Positions 16,255-24,399 of a stretch of 64,000 nucleotides of DNA are shown here, piece after piece (position 1 is the first letter of the stretch; every line of letters starts with the position of its first letter). A program made the translations under genes and the position numbers. The DNA comes from JBHOQS01 sp042408875 (lineage in GTDB: Bacteria; Chloroflexota; UBA11872; JBHOQS01), in contig JBHOQS010000002.1 in NCBI GenBank assembly GCA_042408875.1, positions 62,001 through 126,000 on the forward strand, in the 5' to 3' direction. The notes beneath the pieces are model-generated. The model made no database searches and was not told where the DNA came from. It worked only from the letters and a program-made list of their open reading frames with translations.

Positions 16255-16928
16255 AGATCGCGCCTTCCATTCTATCGGCCGACTTTAGCCGCCTGGGCGA
16301 GCAGGTGCGCCAGGCCCTGGAAGCCGGCGCCGACTGGATCCACATCGATGTCATGGACGGGCACTTCGTGCCGAACATCTCCATGGGCCCGCATGTGGTG
16401 CAGGCGCTACATCCCCTCGCCGCAGAGTTCGGCGCACTGCTCGACGTCCACCTGATGGTCGAGGAGCCTGAGCGCTTTCTGGCCGACTTCGTGCACGCCG
16501 GCGCGCACATCCTGACCGTGCACGTGGAGGCATGCCCGCACCTCCATCGCACCATCCAGATGATCCGCGAGCTCGGCGCTCGCCCAGGCGTGACGCTCAA
16601 CCCGGCCACGCCGCTGGTCAGTCTGGAGGAGGTCCTGGCCGACGTTGATGTGGTGCTGGTGATGAGCGTCAACCCGGGCTGGGGTGGTCAGAGCTTCATC
16701 CCTACCAGCCTCGCCCGCATCGCCCGGCTACGGCGCATGCTGGACGAGCGCGGGCTTGGCCACGTCGAGCTTGCGGTCGACGGCGGCATCAACCGTGACA
16801 CCGCCGGCCCGGTTGCCCGGGCCGGCGCTACGGTGCTGGTCGCCGGCTCCGCTGTCTTCGGCAACGGCCTGCCGATCGCTGAGAACATCCGCATGCTGCG
16901 CGCCGTCGCCGAGACAGCGAACGCCTGA
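16251..16928 (+). CDS. rpe: Ribulose-phosphate 3-epimerase
   Basis: 225-aa TIM-barrel metalloenzyme that interconverts ribulose 5-phosphate and xylulose 5-phosphate. Signatures: IAPSILSADFSRLGEQV at the N-terminus, IHIDVMDGHFVPNISMGP (metal His and catalytic Asp near residues 32-37), DVHLMVEEPERFL, VLVMSVNPGWGGQSFI and the phosphate-binding end ELAVDGGINRDTAGPVARAGATVLVAGSAVF. It overlaps rpiA by 4 bases and ends 6 bases before a convergent dehydrogenase gene. Xylulose 5-phosphate links this pair to the xylulokinase-like gene at 12342. Confidence 0.95.
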   Translation: MKIAPSILSADFSRLGEQVRQALEAGADWIHIDVMDGHFVPNISMGPHVVQALHPLAAEFGALLDVHLMVEEPERFLADFVHAGAHILTVHVEACPHLHRTIQMIRELGARPGVTLNPATPLVSLEEVLADVDVVLVMSVNPGWGGQSFIPTSLARIARLRRMLDERGLGHVELAVDGGINRDTAGPVARAGATVLVAGSAVFGNGLPIAENIRMLRAVAETANA

Positions 16929-16934
16929 GCCACC

Positions 16935-17861
16935 CTAGGAGCCGCGCGCCCGCACCTCCACGCCACAGACGCGCTCGAGCGGCAGGATCTGCGCGGTAGT
17001 ATTCTTCCCGCCAAGCCCCAGCGCCTGGGCAGTACGCAGGTAATATGCAGCGATGGCTGCGCCGAGGAGAGGCACCCCGACTTCACGAGCGAGCTGGCTC
17101 GCTAGGGTAATGTCCTTCTCCATGTTGTCGATCGTAAAGCCGGGCTCAAAGTCACCGCGCAGCGTGGATTCCTTCATGCTGGCCAGGGCGCGACTGTTCG
17201 CTGAGGAGTTCATCAGGATCTCGTGCAGCAGCGCTGGATCAATGCCGGCCTTGGTGCCGAGCACCATGCCCTCTAAGGCGGCCACAGCGTTGATCGCTGA
17301 GATCATGTTATTAACCAGCTTGACAATAGCGCCGCTCCCGCTCGGGCCGACGTAGTAGATATGCTGCCCCATCGCCCGCAACACCGGCAGCGCTCGCTCG
17401 TAGGCTGCCTTATCGCCGCCCACCATAATGGCCAGCGTGGCATTGCGGGCGCCCGTCACGCCTCCGCTCACCGGCGCATCGAGATACGCGGCGCCCCGCT
17501 GGGCCGCAGCCGCGGCGATACGCCGGTGCGTCTCGGGATCGATCGTGCTCATATCAATGAGGATCGCCCCGGGGCGGGCCCCTTCGAGCACGCCCTCCGG
17601 CCCGAGGTAGAGCGCTTCGACATCGCGCGGGCCGGTCACACAGGAGCACACGATAGCAACCCGTGCGGCCAGGTCGCGCGGCGAGTCCGCTACCGCTGCG
17701 CCTTCGGCAGCGAGGTCTTCCGTGCGAGCGCGCGTACGGTTCCACACGGTGAGCCGGAAGCCGGCTTTCAGAATGTTGCGAGCCATTGGCTTGCCCATCA
17801 TGCCGAGGCCGATATAGCCGACGGTTAAGCGATCCGCGCCTGGTACGACTACGTCCGTCAT
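16935..17861 (-). CDS. NAD(P)-dependent beta-hydroxyacid dehydrogenase
   Basis: 308-aa member of the 3-hydroxyisobutyrate / 2-hydroxy-3-oxopropionate (tartronate semialdehyde) reductase family. It has the Rossmann motif VGYIGLGMMGKPMARNILKAG (Gly-rich loop near residues 17-23), DAPVSGGVTGARNATLAIMVGG as substrate signature, and GSGAIVKLVNNMISAINAVAALE with the catalytic Lys near residue 179. A terminal KDITLASQLARE block matches the helical dimer domain. Members act in sugar-acid or branched-chain amino-acid breakdown; next to sugar genes the former is more likely. Convergent with rpe (6 bases apart) and divergent from the ABC permease operon. Confidence 0.88.
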   Translation of the reverse strand: MTDVVVPGADRLTVGYIGLGMMGKPMARNILKAGFRLTVWNRTRARTEDLAAEGAAVADSPRDLAARVAIVCSCVTGPRDVEALYLGPEGVLEGARPGAILIDMSTIDPETHRRIAAAAAQRGAAYLDAPVSGGVTGARNATLAIMVGGDKAAYERALPVLRAMGQHIYYVGPSGSGAIVKLVNNMISAINAVAALEGMVLGTKAGIDPALLHEILMNSSANSRALASMKESTLRGDFEPGFTIDNMEKDITLASQLAREVGVPLLGAAIAAYYLRTAQALGLGGKNTTAQILPLERVCGVEVRARGS

Positions 17862-17960
17862 TCACCCTCCTCCGCCGAGGTGCTCAGGCTGGTCACGGCG
17901 CGTGAGCGTGTGGGAGTGCTCACGCGGCACACATGGTAGCACATCCCAGGTGGCAAGGTC

Positions 17961-17969
17961 TGCTATAAT
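17961..17969 (+). promoter_or_regulatory. Extended -10 promoter of the ABC permease operon
   Basis: TGCTATAAT, a perfect extended -10 (TGnTATAAT). Transcription should start near 17976, which rules out the in-frame ATG at 17974 as the permease start. Confidence 0.6.
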
Positions 17970-18064
17970 CCACATGGAGCAGGGGAGGGACGGGCCTCGG
18001 CAGCTTCGTCCGCCCAGGCAGCGCGTCTGGCGGGCGCACTGGGGGCCGCCCAGGGGAGCGAACA

Positions 18065-18085
18065 ATGGGCGTGCGCCTGCGGTGA
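18065..18085 (+). CDS. Six-codon leader ORF coupled to the permease start
   Basis: ATG 18065 follows AGGGGAG (18052-18058) with a 6-base gap and encodes Met-Gly-Val-Arg-Leu-Arg, stop TGA at 18083-18085. The stop overlaps the GTG start of the permease (18082) as GTGA. This is the geometry of translational coupling or a regulatory leader peptide with Arg codons. It is short, so confidence is limited. Confidence 0.35.
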   Translation: MGVRLR

Positions 18086-19092
18086 GTACGGTCGGAGCGC
18101 GGCTCAAGCACCTGGTGATCCCAGAGGCAGTCTCCAGCCAGGCAGCGCGGCGGCGGTTCTGGCGCGAGACGGCACTGGCGTACACTTTTCTCCTTCCGGC
18201 GCTGGTTATCATCGTCGTCTTCAAGCTGGCGCCGGTTTTCTTCGCCTTCTACATCAGCCTGCATCGCTGGAGCCTGGTCCCCGAGCGCTTCGTCGGTCTG
18301 GGTAACTACCTGTACCTTCTTCAGAACAGCGAGTTCCACCGCTCCCTGCTGGTGAGCGTGTACTACGTCCTCGGGGCGGTGCCGGCAGAGATGGCCCTGG
18401 GCCTGCTGCTGGCAGTGCTGCTCTTCCGCAGCGCCTGGCTGCAAGGGCTGTATCGCACGGGCTACTTCTTGCCTTACGTCACGTCAACGCTGGCGGCAGC
18501 CGTAGTGTGGAGCTGGATGTACCATCCGCAGGTCGGCGTCTTCAACTGGGTGCTGAAGTCGCTTGGCCTGCCGACCCAGCGCTGGATGCAAGAAGAGACC
18601 GGGGTGTTGCGGCTGTTCGGCGAGTGGCTGGGGATCCAGGTACCTGCATGGGCCGCGGGGCCGAGCCTCGCCATGTTCGCCATCATCGTGATGACTATCT
18701 GGCACTACACCGGCTTTCACATGGTGGTGTTCCTGGCCGGACTGAGCAACATCCCGCGGGAGCTGTACGATGCTGCCCGCATCGACGGCGCCTCGGCGTG
18801 GCAGCTCTTCCGCCACATTACCTGGCCGCTGCTGTCTCCGACGACGTTCTTCTTGCTCATCGTTTCGACGATTGGCGCGTTCCAGGCGTTTAACCAGATC
18901 TATCAGATGGCTCCGCCGGTGGGCGGCCCGCGCGGTGCGACCACCACAGCCACAATCTACATCTTCAAGCAGTTCTACGTCGGCGGCTACGTCGGCCGTG
19001 GCTCCGCAGCGGCTTTCATTCTGTTTGCCATCATCCTGGCGTTGACGCTGCTAAACTTCTATGTAGTGGAGCGGCGAGTGCACTATGAGTGA
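18082..19092 (+). CDS. ABC transporter permease, carbohydrate type (MalF-like)
   Basis: 336-aa inner-membrane subunit of a binding-protein-dependent sugar importer, with six hydrophobic segments (first TYTFLLPALVIIVVFK-like at about residue 32) and the EAA loop LYDAARIDGASAWQLFRHITWPLLSP near residue 250 that contacts the ATPase. I place the start at GTG 18082 because the promoter at 17961-17969 puts upstream codons near or before the RNA start, and because the leader ORF stop overlaps this GTG. A longer frame begins at 17902 but is not transcribed from this promoter. It overlaps the second permease by 8 bases. No ATPase gene is present; a shared MsmK-type ATPase elsewhere is likely. Confidence 0.88.
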   Translation: MSTVGARLKHLVIPEAVSSQAARRRFWRETALAYTFLLPALVIIVVFKLAPVFFAFYISLHRWSLVPERFVGLGNYLYLLQNSEFHRSLLVSVYYVLGAVPAEMALGLLLAVLLFRSAWLQGLYRTGYFLPYVTSTLAAAVVWSWMYHPQVGVFNWVLKSLGLPTQRWMQEETGVLRLFGEWLGIQVPAWAAGPSLAMFAIIVMTIWHYTGFHMVVFLAGLSNIPRELYDAARIDGASAWQLFRHITWPLLSPTTFFLLIVSTIGAFQAFNQIYQMAPPVGGPRGATTTATIYIFKQFYVGGYVGRGSAAAFILFAIILALTLLNFYVVERRVHYE

Positions 19093-19996
19093 TGCCCAGA
19101 TCACACGTCCACTTGCTGCGCCGTACGTCACCCGCCCAGCAGCGCGCCTGGCCGTCGCGCTGGGAGCCACGCGCTGGCGCCGGCTCGGGGCGCAGGTCGC
19201 GCTTCATCTCCTGCTCTCGGCTGGCTTGCTGATCGCCGTGTTCCCGTTCGTCTGGATGGTGTTGACCTCGTTCAAAGATCGCGCCGAAGCCGGGGCGTTT
19301 CCGCCCACGCTCTTGCCCAAAGTGTGGCATTTCGAGAACTATGCTGAGGCATGGCGTACGGCTCCCTGGCCGCGGTATTTCTTCAATTCCTTTTTCGTCA
19401 GCACAGCGGTGGCGCTCGGCAACCTGGCGACCTCTGTCCTGGCAGCCTACGCCTTTGCCCGGTTGCGCTTCTTCGCCAAGCCACTGGTGTTTTTTCTCCT
19501 TCTTGCCACGCTGATGGTCCCGGAGGAGGTGATTGTGATTCCCAACTATGTGCTGATCCAGCGGCTGCGGTGGATCAACACATATCAGGCCTTGATCGTG
19601 CCGTTCCTGGCCGGGGTCTTCGGCATTTTCCTGCTGCGCCAGTTCTTCCGCACGCTGCCTCAGGACCTGTTTGAGGCCGCGATGCTGGATGGCGCCAGCC
19701 ACCTCCAGACCATCTGGTACGTCGTCCTGCCTCTGGCGCGCCCGGCGCTGATCACAGTGGCTTTGCTTAGCTTCATCGGCAGCTACAACAGCTTTCTGTG
19801 GCCGCTGCTGGTCGCCTCGCGGGCGGAGCTCCGCATGGTCATGGTCGGGCTGAATTCTTTTACTACGGAGGTTTCTACGCGCTTTGACCTGCTGATGGCC
19901 GCAGCGGCAATGGTCATCTTGCCTGTAGTCGTGCTGTTCTTCTTCGCCCAACGCTACTTTATCGAGGGGATCACGCGTACCGGCCTGCGCGGATGA
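19085..19996 (+). CDS. ABC transporter permease, carbohydrate type (MalG-like)
   Basis: 303-aa second permease, with a signal-anchor helix around residue 40 (LHLLLSAGLLIAVFPFVWMVLTSFK), the typical periplasmic segment after TSFKDRAE, further helices, and the EAA loop FEAAMLDGASHLQTIWYVVLPLARP near residue 200. The C-terminal FFFAQRYFIEGITRTGLRG is the standard ending of this subfamily. It overlaps the first permease by 8 bases and precedes the binding protein by 135 AT-rich bases. The trio forms one importer; the sugar is not identifiable, but the family favours oligosaccharides or glycerol phosphate. Confidence 0.9.
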   Translation: MSDAQITRPLAAPYVTRPAARLAVALGATRWRRLGAQVALHLLLSAGLLIAVFPFVWMVLTSFKDRAEAGAFPPTLLPKVWHFENYAEAWRTAPWPRYFFNSFFVSTAVALGNLATSVLAAYAFARLRFFAKPLVFFLLLATLMVPEEVIVIPNYVLIQRLRWINTYQALIVPFLAGVFGIFLLRQFFRTLPQDLFEAAMLDGASHLQTIWYVVLPLARPALITVALLSFIGSYNSFLWPLLVASRAELRMVMVGLNSFTTEVSTRFDLLMAAAAMVILPVVVLFFFAQRYFIEGITRTGLRG

Positions 19997-20021
19997 GGTC
20001 GCCGCTGTTGCTGGCACGGCC

Positions 20022-20110
20022 TCCTTAAATAAAGCTAATAAAATCTTTAATAAAACTTATAAAATTTATAGTAAGATCTATCTAAGATCTATCATGGTCA
20101 AGCGTATATT
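20022..20110 (+). promoter_or_regulatory. AT-rich leader with 11-base tandem repeat before the binding-protein gene
   Basis: A stretch made mostly of A and T in GC-rich surroundings. It contains TAAGATCTATC twice in tandem (20072-20082 and 20083-20093), each centred on the palindrome AGATCT, suggesting two head-to-tail operators about one helical turn apart. Several TATAAA/TATAGT boxes could be the -10. This would allow the binding protein to be made in excess over the permeases. Confidence 0.45.
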
Positions 20111-20131
20111 GACGAATGAGGAGGTAGGAAG

Positions 20132-21478
20132 ATGGGTCTGAGCCGGCGAAAAGCGATCGTGCTGAGCGTGGCTGCAGCGGGGACGCCGCTGCTGGCTGCC
20201 TGCGCCCAGCCCGCCCAGAAGCCCGCGCCGAAGTCCGAGGCAGAGGTCCAGCTCACCGGTCCGGTCGAGGTACAGCTCTGGCACGTGATCAACGAGAACA
20301 CCCCGGTGGGCAAGGCATTCCTAAAGCTTGTGAACGACTTTAACGCCGCCAAGCCGAACATCAAGGTCAAGGCCGACTACAAAGGGAACTACACGGAGCT
20401 CTTCCGCGCGGTGCGCGCGGCAGTGGCAGCGGGAGCGACGCCTGATCTGGCGCCATCCTATGAGAGCTTCATCCCCGAGTATATGCGCGCGAAGGCGGTC
20501 GTCGCGCTGGATGACTACGTGCGGGTCGATAAGGTTGACCTCAACGACTTCTTCCCCGGCATGCTCGAGTCGCTACGCTTCAAGGCGTACGATAACAAGC
20601 TACTGCAATTCCCCTTCACCAAGAGCATGCTCGTGATGCATTACAACGAAGACATGCTCAAGGAAGCCGGCTTCAACAAGCCACCTGAAACCTGGGACGA
20701 GTTTCTGGCGATGGCCCCGAAGCTCACGAAAGACAAGGACGGCGATGGGAAGCCCGATCAGTTCGCCTATCGGGGCTACGTGGACCTCTCACGGTTTGAT
20801 GGCATGATCTACACGCGCGGCGGGAAGTTGCTCTCCGATGACCAGACGAAGGTGCTGTTCATGGAGAAGCCGGGTGTGGATAGCATCGAATGGATGGCGA
20901 ACATGCAGCCATACGCCTTCCTGCCACCGCCGCGCAGCACGTCCGACGCCGAGTTTGCTGCCGGCAACTTCGCCATTATGCTCGAGTCGAGCACCGGGCT
21001 GGGCTATATCCCGCCGCTGGTGGGCGACAAGTTCAAGTGGGGGACGGCACTGATCCCACAGCTTAGCACGACCTCGCCCAAAGCCACGGTGCTGTGGGGT
21101 GGGAACATCAATATCTTCAAGAGCACGCCCGAGCGCCAGCGCGGCGCCTGGGAGTTCATCAAGTGGTTCACTGATCGGGACCAGACTGCCTGGTGGGCGA
21201 CGCAGTCGGGCTATCTGCCGGTGCGTAAGTCGGCGGCGGAGACCCAGGTGCTCAAGGAGTTCTGGGCCAAGGAGCCGCGCAACAAGGTGCCGTTCGACTT
21301 GTTGCCATACGGCAAGGGCGAGCCGAATGTGGATGGCTGGCAGGAGATCCGCGACGTGATGCAAGAGCTGTTCGACTACATCCTGTCCGGCCAGTTCAAG
21401 AAGGATAACAAGGCTCCGCGCCAGGCGCTCCAAGAAGCCACCGACAAGTGCAATAAGATCCTGGCAGAGAAGCGGTAG
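20132..21478 (+). CDS. ABC transporter solute-binding lipoprotein, sugar type
   Basis: 448-aa extracellular binding protein of family 1. The signal GLSRRKAIVLSVAAAGTPLLAAC ends at a lipobox Cys near residue 24 and has a twin-Arg. The mature part begins with a Lys/Pro linker, then VEVQLWHVINENTPVGKAFLKLVNDFN and a GATPDLAPSYESF block. A segment DKDGDGKPDQ near residue 205 looks like an acidic calcium-type loop, as seen in maltose-like binding proteins. GAGGAGG precedes ATG 20132 by 10 bases. It belongs to the permease pair directly upstream. A factor-independent terminator follows at 21530. Confidence 0.9.
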   Translation: MGLSRRKAIVLSVAAAGTPLLAACAQPAQKPAPKSEAEVQLTGPVEVQLWHVINENTPVGKAFLKLVNDFNAAKPNIKVKADYKGNYTELFRAVRAAVAAGATPDLAPSYESFIPEYMRAKAVVALDDYVRVDKVDLNDFFPGMLESLRFKAYDNKLLQFPFTKSMLVMHYNEDMLKEAGFNKPPETWDEFLAMAPKLTKDKDGDGKPDQFAYRGYVDLSRFDGMIYTRGGKLLSDDQTKVLFMEKPGVDSIEWMANMQPYAFLPPPRSTSDAEFAAGNFAIMLESSTGLGYIPPLVGDKFKWGTALIPQLSTTSPKATVLWGGNINIFKSTPERQRGAWEFIKWFTDRDQTAWWATQSGYLPVRKSAAETQVLKEFWAKEPRNKVPFDLLPYGKGEPNVDGWQEIRDVMQELFDYILSGQFKKDNKAPRQALQEATDKCNKILAEKR

Positions 21479-21529
21479 GGGCATATATCACACGTACCTA
21501 CTTCGTGGCGCCAGGGGCGCCCGGTCGCA

Positions 21530-21570
21530 GTACCCCTTCGGCGCTTGTGCCGAAGGGGTACGCTTTTTTT
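21530..21570 (+). terminator. Factor-independent terminator of the ABC operon
   Basis: Thirteen-base arms GTACCCCTTCGGC / GCCGAAGGGGTAC with a 6-base loop (21530-21561), then GC and seven T (21564-21570). It is the only hairpin in the window with a proper U tract, and ends the binding-protein transcript before glmS. Confidence 0.85.
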
Positions 21571-21690
21571 ACTTCCAGCTTTTCCCTCGGGAAGAGCGAG
21601 CAACCGCGGCCTGCCTCTACCGTTTCTTGCGCGGAGAACCGATCCCAGCCCCGCTGGCCACTAAAGGGGACCTGGCAACGGGTACAGCGT

Positions 21691-23559
21691 ATGTGTGGCA
21701 TCATCGGGTACGCTGGCAGCGGCGCTCGCAACGCTGCCGCTGTTGCAGTGGACGGACTGAAGCGGCTGGAGTACCGTGGCTACGATTCAGCCGGCGTAGC
21801 AGTGCTGGCCCGGCAGCCCGACGGCACTGTCTGTCTGCAGGTGCGGCGCTCGGCCGGGAAGCTCGAGCGGCTGGCCGCTGCCCTGGCCGCCGCCCCTCTC
21901 CACGGTGAGCTTGCCGTGGGACACACACGCTGGGCAACGCACGGACGCCCCTGCGAAGAAAACGCCCATCCGCACGGCGATTGCACCAGCCGCACTGTCG
22001 TCGTGCACAATGGCATCGTCGAGAATTATCAAGAGCTGCGCGCTGAGCTTGCTGCCCGCGGCCACTGCTTCCGGTCTGAAACCGACACCGAGGTGATCGC
22101 CCACCTGGTGGAGGAGGGCCTGGCCGGCGGGGCCTCACTCGAGCAGGCCACGCGCGCCGCATTGCTGCGGCTGCGCGGTGCCGCCGCTATCGTGGTCATG
22201 AGTACGCTTGCGCCCGACCTGCTGGTGACGGCGCGGCTCGGCCATGCCGGGGGCATCGTCATCGGCATAGGCGAGGGCGAGAACTTCATCGCCTCGGACA
22301 TGCCGGCGATCCTCGAATATACACACCGCATGCTCTTCCTCGACGACCGCGAGCTCGCCTGTGTCACTACCCGGGACGTGCGCGTCTTTACCTTCGAGGG
22401 GAAGCCGGTCGCCAAAGAGCCGCGCACAGTCCCCTATGATCCCATGGCCGCGGCCAAGGATGGCTACCGCCACTTCATGCTCAAAGAGATCCACGAGCAG
22501 GGGCGCTCGCTGGCGAACTGTCTGGGCGGGCGTATCAGCCTGGACCCGCCGCAGGTGCACCTGGAGGAACTGAACCTGGACTCACGCCACCTGCGCCTCC
22601 TGGAGCGGTTGTACCTGGTGGCCTGCGGCACAGCCTGGCACGCCTGCCTGGTGGGCAAGTTCCTCATCGAGAAGCTGGCGCGCGTGCCGGTCGAGGTAGA
22701 CTACGCCTCTGAATTCCGCTACCGTGAGCCGCCGGTGGTCAGAAACGCTGCCCTGGTCGCGGTGACGCAGTCGGGCGAGACCGTTGACACGCTCGTCTCG
22801 ATGGAGCTGGCGCGGCGGCTGGGGCTCACCGTGCTGGCAGTCGTCAACGTGCTGGGCAGCCAGGCCACGCGTATCGCCGACGGGCTGATCTACACCCACG
22901 CTGGACCTGAAATCGGTGTCTGCTCGACCAAGGCTTTTACTGCCCAGCTCGCCTGCCTAGCCCTCCTGGCCCTGCGCATGGCCGCCGCGCGCGGCACACT
23001 CTCCGACGAGGAGCTTAGCCGCCATCTCCACGAATTGCTGCGCCTTCCTGAACTCGTTGGGACCTACCTGGCGAACGCCCCGGTCGCCGAGCTCGAGCGC
23101 CTGGCTGAGCGCTATCACAAGCGCCGGCATTTCCTCTACCTCGGCCGCGGCATCGAGTACCCCATCGCCCTGGAGGGCGCCCTTAAACTGAAAGAAATCT
23201 CGTACATTCACGCTGAGGGCTACCCGGCGGGTGAGATGAAGCACGGTCCCATCGCCCTGATCGACGAGGAAATGCCGGTCGTGGCCATTGCGCCCAGGGA
23301 TGCAACGTATGACAAAATGCTCAGCAATATTCAGCAAGTCAAGGCGCGCGGCGGGACGGTCATCGCGCTGGCGACGGAGGGCGACGTCGTGCTCGCCCAG
23401 GAGGCCGACCATGTGCTCTGGCTGCCGGACGTGCCGTGGCTGCTGCAGCCGGTGCTGGCGACGCTGCCGCTACAGCTCCTCGCATATTACATCGCCGTCC
23501 GTCGCGGCTGCGACGTGGACCAGCCGCGCAACCTGGCCAAAAGCGTGACCGTCGAGTGA
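21691..23559 (+). CDS. glmS: Glutamine-fructose-6-phosphate aminotransferase (isomerizing)
   Basis: 622-aa enzyme that makes glucosamine 6-phosphate from fructose 6-phosphate and glutamine, the first step towards UDP-GlcNAc for peptidoglycan. The start at ATG 21691 gives MCGIIGYAG, exposing the catalytic Cys after Met removal; a longer frame to 21505 runs over the preceding terminator and is rejected. The glutaminase domain (RLEYRGYDSAGVAV, GHTRWATHGRPCEENAHPH, VHNGIVENY) is followed from about residue 265 by two SIS sugar-isomerase domains (ACGTAWHACLVGKF, VTQSGETVDTL, CSTKAFTAQ) and the end PRNLAKSVTVE. The Shine-Dalgarno is weak. No glmS ribozyme-like sequence was recognised in the short leader. 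Confidence 0.95.
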   Translation: MCGIIGYAGSGARNAAAVAVDGLKRLEYRGYDSAGVAVLARQPDGTVCLQVRRSAGKLERLAAALAAAPLHGELAVGHTRWATHGRPCEENAHPHGDCTSRTVVVHNGIVENYQELRAELAARGHCFRSETDTEVIAHLVEEGLAGGASLEQATRAALLRLRGAAAIVVMSTLAPDLLVTARLGHAGGIVIGIGEGENFIASDMPAILEYTHRMLFLDDRELACVTTRDVRVFTFEGKPVAKEPRTVPYDPMAAAKDGYRHFMLKEIHEQGRSLANCLGGRISLDPPQVHLEELNLDSRHLRLLERLYLVACGTAWHACLVGKFLIEKLARVPVEVDYASEFRYREPPVVRNAALVAVTQSGETVDTLVSMELARRLGLTVLAVVNVLGSQATRIADGLIYTHAGPEIGVCSTKAFTAQLACLALLALRMAAARGTLSDEELSRHLHELLRLPELVGTYLANAPVAELERLAERYHKRRHFLYLGRGIEYPIALEGALKLKEISYIHAEGYPAGEMKHGPIALIDEEMPVVAIAPRDATYDKMLSNIQQVKARGGTVIALATEGDVVLAQEADHVLWLPDVPWLLQPVLATLPLQLLAYYIAVRRGCDVDQPRNLAKSVTVE

Positions 23560-23598
23560 GGGCGGATGAGTGCTGGGCCGGCCGAGGAGGAAGCATCT

Positions 23599-24399
23599 AT
23601 GAGCCTGCCTCTCCCTTTCCCATCGCCCGGCCACGCCGGCGAACGGCCGCCACGCCCTGACTACGGCATTGACAGCCCACAGGTCGTCGGGTGGCTTGCC
23701 CTTGGTGGTATGCTCGGCATCATCGCAGGCATCATGCTCTTCCTATGGCTCCGCCCAGTCCATCCCGCTCTGGCCGACCTTGTGCTGAACTGGGGCCTGT
23801 GGGGTGGGCTCTCATGCCTCGTGACAGTTGCCGGTATGCTCTGGAGCAGCAAGGTCGGCAAGGGTCGCGCTGTGGAACGCATGCTTGCGGCAATCCCCTG
23901 GCGCGGCGATGAGCTGGTCCTGGACGTAGGCTGCGGTCGTGGCCTGGTGGTGATCGCTGCGGCGAAGCGGCTGACCACGGGCAAAGCTATCGGCGTGGAT
24001 ATCTGGCGGACTTCTGACCAGTCGGGGAACCGGCCGGAGGCTGCCTGGGCCAACGCCCGCGCCGAGGGTGTCGCTGAGCGTATCGATATCCGAGACGGCG
24101 ATGCCAGGCAGCTTCCCTTCAAGGACAATACTTTCGACGTGGTCCTTTCGAGCTTAGTGCTCCATAATATCCCCGGCCGGGCCGGCCGCGAGCAGGCACT
24201 TCGAGAGATGGTGCGTGTGCTTCGGCCGGGCGGCTACCTGGCGGTTCTGGACATGGTGCACAGCAGCGAGTACTCCCGTACCTTGCGCGCCTGCGGCATG
24301 ATTGACGTCACCCGATCAAGGCCGTTTTTCCTTTTCTTTGCCCCGGCCCGGATCGTCACCGCAAGGAAACCTCCTGCTGGAAGCAATCAGGTGCCTTAG
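23599..24399 (+). CDS. Membrane-anchored class I SAM-dependent methyltransferase
   Basis: 266-aa protein with a Pro-rich start, two N-terminal hydrophobic helices (residues about 30-55, containing WLALGGMLGIIAGIMLFLW; and about 62-87), then a methyltransferase domain. The SAM-binding motif is ELVLDVGCGRGLVVIAAAK near residue 110, with GVDIW, a DARQLPF acidic loop and TFDVVLSSLVLHNIP, followed by REMVRVLRPGGYLAVLDMV. The substrate is not evident. ATG 23599 is preceded by GAGGAGG at 8 bases; an alternative ATG at 23566 has a weaker GAGGG. It follows glmS by 39 bases and ends convergently, overlapping the AIR-synthase-like gene by 4 bases. Confidence 0.8.
   Translation: MSLPLPFPSPGHAGERPPRPDYGIDSPQVVGWLALGGMLGIIAGIMLFLWLRPVHPALADLVLNWGLWGGLSCLVTVAGMLWSSKVGKGRAVERMLAAIPWRGDELVLDVGCGRGLVVIAAAKRLTTGKAIGVDIWRTSDQSGNRPEAAWANARAEGVAERIDIRDGDARQLPFKDNTFDVVLSSLVLHNIPGRAGREQALREMVRVLRPGGYLAVLDMVHSSEYSRTLRACGMIDVTRSRPFFLFFAPARIVTARKPPAGSNQVP

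Noticed and set aside
19031..20017. Long minus-strand open frame (328 codons) opposite the ABC permease
   Set aside because: It is antisense to a clear permease with EAA motif and has a His/Gln/Arg-rich composition typical of shadow frames in GC-rich DNA.
21571..21690. glmS ribozyme in the leader of glmS
   Set aside because: The leader after the terminator is only 120 bases and shows no recognisable ribozyme core sequence.
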